From: Parcubacteria group bacterium
GTDB taxonomy: Bacteria > Patescibacteriota > Patescibacteriia > UBA2169
Direction of reading: 5' to 3'
NCBI GenBank assembly: GCA_016177305.1
Contig: JACOVK010000020.1
Span: 1-5,973 of the forward strand
Length of the DNA stretch: 5,973 bases
Shown here piece after piece: positions 4,780 through 5,973 of this stretch. The stretch's first letter is position 1. Each line of letters begins with the position of its first letter. The position numbers and the translations under genes are program-made. The notes under the pieces were generated by a model. The model was not told where the DNA came from and did no database searches. It saw only the letters and a list, made by a program, of their open reading frames with translations.

Positions 4780-4978
4780 GCATTCCCGCGGGACAGAAGT
4801 GAACGAGTTCGTAGCCCTTCTTGGACCGCCGACGCACACTTTAGCGGCCACCTTGGGCACCGACTCGAGGCCTAATTAGCTCCTGTCCAGTTCTTCGCCC
4901 TTACTCCGTGTACCGTGCCCTTTTGCGGCTACTGCCCGCGGCGTACGGTATGACGTTATGTACCGTTGGATGAGACCT

Positions 4979-5026
4979 CTACTGCTTGGCGCGGGAACGC
5001 CTGGAGGTACGACGGCGCACATTCAT
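4979..5026 (-). CDS. Possible Arg-rich micro-peptide, 15 aa
   Basis: ATG 5026-5024 has AGGAGG (5034-5039) at the ideal 7-nt spacing and encodes MNVRRRTSRRSRAKQ, ending in TAG. Six of 15 residues are Arg. The SD sits in the loop of the 5017-5051 hairpin and the ATG overlaps its right arm. A second ATG 4 nt downstream (5022) opens another frame of 48 aa ending at 4876 (MCAVVPPGVPAPSS...). Its 11-nt SD spacing is poorer, but one ribosome site could serve both. Position near the 5' end of a terminator-closed RNA fits a leader peptide, but the terminator is about 200 nt further on. The site could also be accidental. Confidence 0.3.
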   Translation of the reverse strand: MNVRRRTSRRSRAKQ

Positions 5027-5051
5027 AGGCTCTCCTCCTTTCCGAATGTGC
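5017..5051 (-). promoter_or_regulatory. 8-bp hairpin enclosing a Shine-Dalgarno sequence
   Basis: GCACATTC and GAATGTGC pair perfectly around a 19-nt loop that contains AGGAGGAG. The hairpin begins at the predicted transcription start and its 3' arm contains the second ATG (5022). It could be a translation switch or the 5' cap helix of a structured RNA. Confidence 0.55.
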
Positions 5052-5058
5052 CATTTTC

Positions 5059-5087
5059 AGCATAGTACTGTTTGATGAAAAAATCAA
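5059..5087 (-). promoter_or_regulatory. Probable promoter of the 4731-5052 RNA unit
   Basis: On the minus strand, TTGATT (5082-5087, 4 of 6) is followed after 17 nt by TATGCT (5059-5064, 4 of 6). Each box is weak but the spacing is ideal, and the predicted start (5052) coincides with the base of the 5' hairpin. The -35 overlaps the tail of the preceding Doc terminator. Confidence 0.4.
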
Positions 5088-5110
5088 AAAACGCCACTGC
5101 AAAAGCGGCG
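5086..5110 (-). terminator. Intrinsic terminator of the AbrB/Doc operon
   Basis: On the minus strand, CGCCGC pairs with GTGGCG (6 bp, one wobble) around a TTTTGCA loop. It is followed by TTTTTT and, after GA, a second T-run. It begins 2 nt after the Doc stop codon. Confidence 0.75.
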
Positions 5111-5112
5111 AA

Positions 5113-5496
5113 TCAATCTATTGCAGTATTCTTCTTCAACCAAAAAACAATCTCTTCCAAACCTAATTCGTCCTCAACCACGCGCAACATAAAATCTTCC
5201 GCTGCTTTATTGGTAGGTGCTAATTTATAACCATTCAAAAATAAAAACCGCGCGCTCGCGGCCAGGGCCGTGCGTTTGTTGCCGTCAAGAAACACATGGT
5301 ACCGCGCCAGCGCTTCCAGATACACCGCGGCCTTGGCAAAAACAGTTGCATACATCTCCTGTCCGCCAAAGCTCACTTTGGGCCGATCAATAATAGAGAG
5401 AAAAAGGCCTGTATCCCGTAAGCCGTGAGTCCCGCCAGTTGCGTCTATGATTTCCGAGTGAATGACCAAGATATCCTCACCGCTCAAATACTTCAT
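5113..5496 (-). CDS. doc: Doc-type (death-on-curing, Fic fold) toxin
   Basis: The 127-aa product carries the Doc motif HVFLDGNKRT at 67-76 (His67 catalytic base, Phe69, Asp71, Asn73, Lys74, Arg75), within an all-helical Fic core of about family length. The N-terminal IDATGGTHGLRDTGLFLSIIDRP (17-39) is also characteristic of Doc. The well-studied phage P1 Doc phosphorylates elongation factor Tu and so halts translation; the same reaction is inferred here. All motif residues are intact, so the toxin looks functional. It starts 6 nt after the antitoxin stop without an SD, consistent with translational coupling, and is closed by the terminator at 5086-5110. Unlike P1, the partner is an AbrB-type rather than a Phd-type antitoxin. 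Confidence 0.92.
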   Translation of the reverse strand: MKYLSGEDILVIHSEIIDATGGTHGLRDTGLFLSIIDRPKVSFGGQEMYATVFAKAAVYLEALARYHVFLDGNKRTALAASARFLFLNGYKLAPTNKAAEDFMLRVVEDELGLEEIVFWLKKNTAID

Positions 5497-5502
5497 GGCG
5501 TT

Positions 5503-5736
5503 TTATTTTTTGGCCAATGCCTCCAAGGCCGGCCGGTAGCGGTCAATAAACCTTTTGGTCCAATCCAATGTTTCCTCCGAAATTGCGGCGCTGGCCGGTT
5601 CCATGTATAAGCGGCGGCGCTTGCTGTCAATAGTGGTGCGCACGCTGTCGCCCACAGAAACGCCCAAATCCTTAATGGCTTGTTTGGAAATAGTGATGGC
5701 CGCGGAACTGCCGACTTTGATTACTTTCTGTACCAT
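5503..5736 (-). CDS. AbrB/MazE-type antitoxin for Doc
   Basis: The 77-aa product starts at ATG 5736; a longer TTG frame to 5793 would lie across the promoter. Residues 2-46 form a SpoVT-AbrB swapped-hairpin DNA-binding domain (KVIKVGSSAAITISKQAI, then LGVSVGDSVRTTID). Residues 53-77 (ETLDWTKRFIDRYRPALEALAKK) are an amphipathic tail, the likely part that blocks Doc. The protein should repress its own promoter and neutralise the toxin encoded just downstream. Antitoxin-first order is standard. The leader lacks an SD. The domain assignment is firm; the partner role follows from adjacency to Doc. Confidence 0.88.
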   Translation of the reverse strand: MVQKVIKVGSSAAITISKQAIKDLGVSVGDSVRTTIDSKRRRLYMEPASAAISEETLDWTKRFIDRYRPALEALAKK

Positions 5737-5763
5737 AGAAACTAAACAGATGATTATAACGGC

Positions 5764-5793
5764 ATTATAATATAGGAAAGCAGGTTCGGTCAA
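5764..5793 (-). promoter_or_regulatory. Promoter of the AbrB/Doc operon
   Basis: On the minus strand, TTGACC (5788-5793, 5 of 6) is followed after 18 nt by a perfect TATAAT (5764-5769). A second TATAAT lies at 5753-5758 without a good -35. The first predicts a leader of about 20 nt, the second one of about 10 nt. The two near-identical boxes could also be antitoxin contact sites. Confidence 0.7.
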
Positions 5794-5825
5794 TCTCGTG
5801 GCGATCTATCGGCTCAATCTGTTCC

Positions 5826-5973
5826 CTAAGTATAAAACGCGTATTCCAATTTCACCCCATCCGGATCCGCGAAAAAGACGGCATAATAATCGGCCGTGTA
5901 CTGCGGATAGGCCGCGGGCGCGTCAAACACCTGGATATTATTTTTGACGATGAATTCATTATACAATCTATCC
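5826..5973 (-). CDS. Glyoxalase/bleomycin-resistance (VOC) protein, C-terminal end only
   Basis: The last 49 codons of a gene entering from the right edge end at TAG 5828-5826. The visible end contains YYAVFFADPDGVKLEYAFYT, the closing beta strands of the vicinal-oxygen-chelate fold. In this fold DPDG leads into a strand whose Glu (here in KLEYAF) commonly ligates the metal. The substrate cannot be told from the fragment. No clear terminator follows; the AbrB/Doc promoter begins 33 nt downstream. Confidence 0.8.
   Translation of the reverse strand, partial: DRLYNEFIVKNNIQVFDAPAAYPQYTADYYAVFFADPDGVKLEYAFYT

Larger units (their letters stand above)
4731..5052 (-). ncRNA. Candidate structured RNA of about 320 nt, family not recognised
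   Basis: This stretch has no convincing long gene but carries the marks of a transcription unit. The promoter at 5059-5087 predicts a first base at about 5052, exactly at the foot of an 8-bp hairpin (5017-5024 with 5044-5051). The wobble-dependent terminator at 4731-4779 closes it. Further possible helices are ACGGTA/TACCGT (4945-4950, 4961-4966), GTGCCC/GGGCAC (4915-4920, 4855-4860) and CTGTCC/GGACAG (4883-4888, 4791-4796). The last two interleave, so they would be a pseudoknot or alternatives; 6-bp matches are expected by chance in this length. It is more GC-rich than the flanking TA genes. I looked for RNase P, tmRNA, SRP and 5S rRNA signatures and found none. Alternatives: an attenuator leader for the 4713 gene, or a decayed coding region. 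Confidence 0.45.

Noticed and set aside
4589..4837. 82-aa leftward frame overlapping the 4713 gene and the terminator
   Set aside because: It reads through the 14-bp terminator hairpin and then out of frame through the nucleoside deoxyribosyltransferase-like gene; no ribosome site.
4840..4875. Resemblance of GAGTCGGTGCCC on the minus strand to the end of a Cas9 tracrRNA
   Set aside because: Only about ten bases match, the terminator pairing is different, and no Cas gene or repeat array is present.
4876..5022. 48-aa leftward frame from the second ATG in the RNA unit
   Set aside because: SD spacing is 11 nt, the sequence resembles no family I know, and the better-spaced ATG at 5026 is in another frame; kept only as an alternative under the micro-peptide.
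4731..5052. RNase P RNA, tmRNA, SRP RNA or 5S rRNA in the gene-poor stretch
   Set aside because: The length would suit RNase P or tmRNA, but I found neither the GAGGAAAGTCC core nor an acceptor stem with a GGTTCGA loop and CCA end, and no SRP GGAAG tetraloop motif or 5S pattern.

Overview
The window looks like a piece of a small bacterial genome, most plausibly a Candidate Phyla Radiation (Patescibacteria) member. This is inference: several products (the nucleoside 2-deoxyribosyltransferase-like protein, the BrnT/CopG and Doc/AbrB pairs) are types I associate with such genomes. TGA is an ordinary stop here, so no altered code is needed. No taxonomic marker is present. Genes are packed tightly, most units end in clear intrinsic terminators, and GC-rich uncharacterised genes alternate with more AT-rich toxin-antitoxin genes.

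Layout. 1-506 (-): 5' part of an unknown helical protein running off the left edge. It diverges from a very good promoter (626-654) that drives a 66-residue two-helix membrane protein (773-973), whose Shine-Dalgarno (SD) sequence lies in a hairpin loop. Two back-to-back terminators (988-1070) separate this from a convergent 582-residue AAA ATPase (1103-2851, -). Its ATPase module resembles the FtsH/classic AAA clade but appears to have lost the whole stretch between Walker B and the arginine-finger motif, and it has no protease domain. 2991-3572 (-): a BrnT-like toxin followed by a ribbon-helix-helix antitoxin, from a promoter that predicts a leaderless toxin mRNA. 3824-4194 (+): two overlapping small two-helix membrane proteins with the same ribosome-binding sequence.

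4294-4713 (-): a nucleoside 2-deoxyribosyltransferase-like protein. Upstream of it, 4731-5052 (-) has no convincing long gene but has the signals of a transcription unit: a promoter, a start predicted exactly at the foot of an 8-bp hairpin, and a terminator whose long helix closes only in minus-strand RNA. I regard this roughly 320-nt unit as the most interesting item: an unrecognised structured RNA, an attenuator leader for the next gene, or a carrier of an Arg-rich micro-peptide. 5113-5736 (-): a Doc (Fic-fold) toxin with an AbrB/MazE-type antitoxin. 5826-5973 (-): the C-terminal end of a glyoxalase/VOC-family protein.

How it fits together. There are two complete type II toxin-antitoxin modules, each with a 6-nt intergenic gap and no SD sequence. 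The GC-rich genes (506, 773, 2851, 3824, 4012 and the micro-ORF at 5026) all have an SD. This split suggests genes of different history or two modes of translation initiation. Nothing in the window shows a metabolic pathway, CRISPR array, tRNA, rRNA or insertion sequence.
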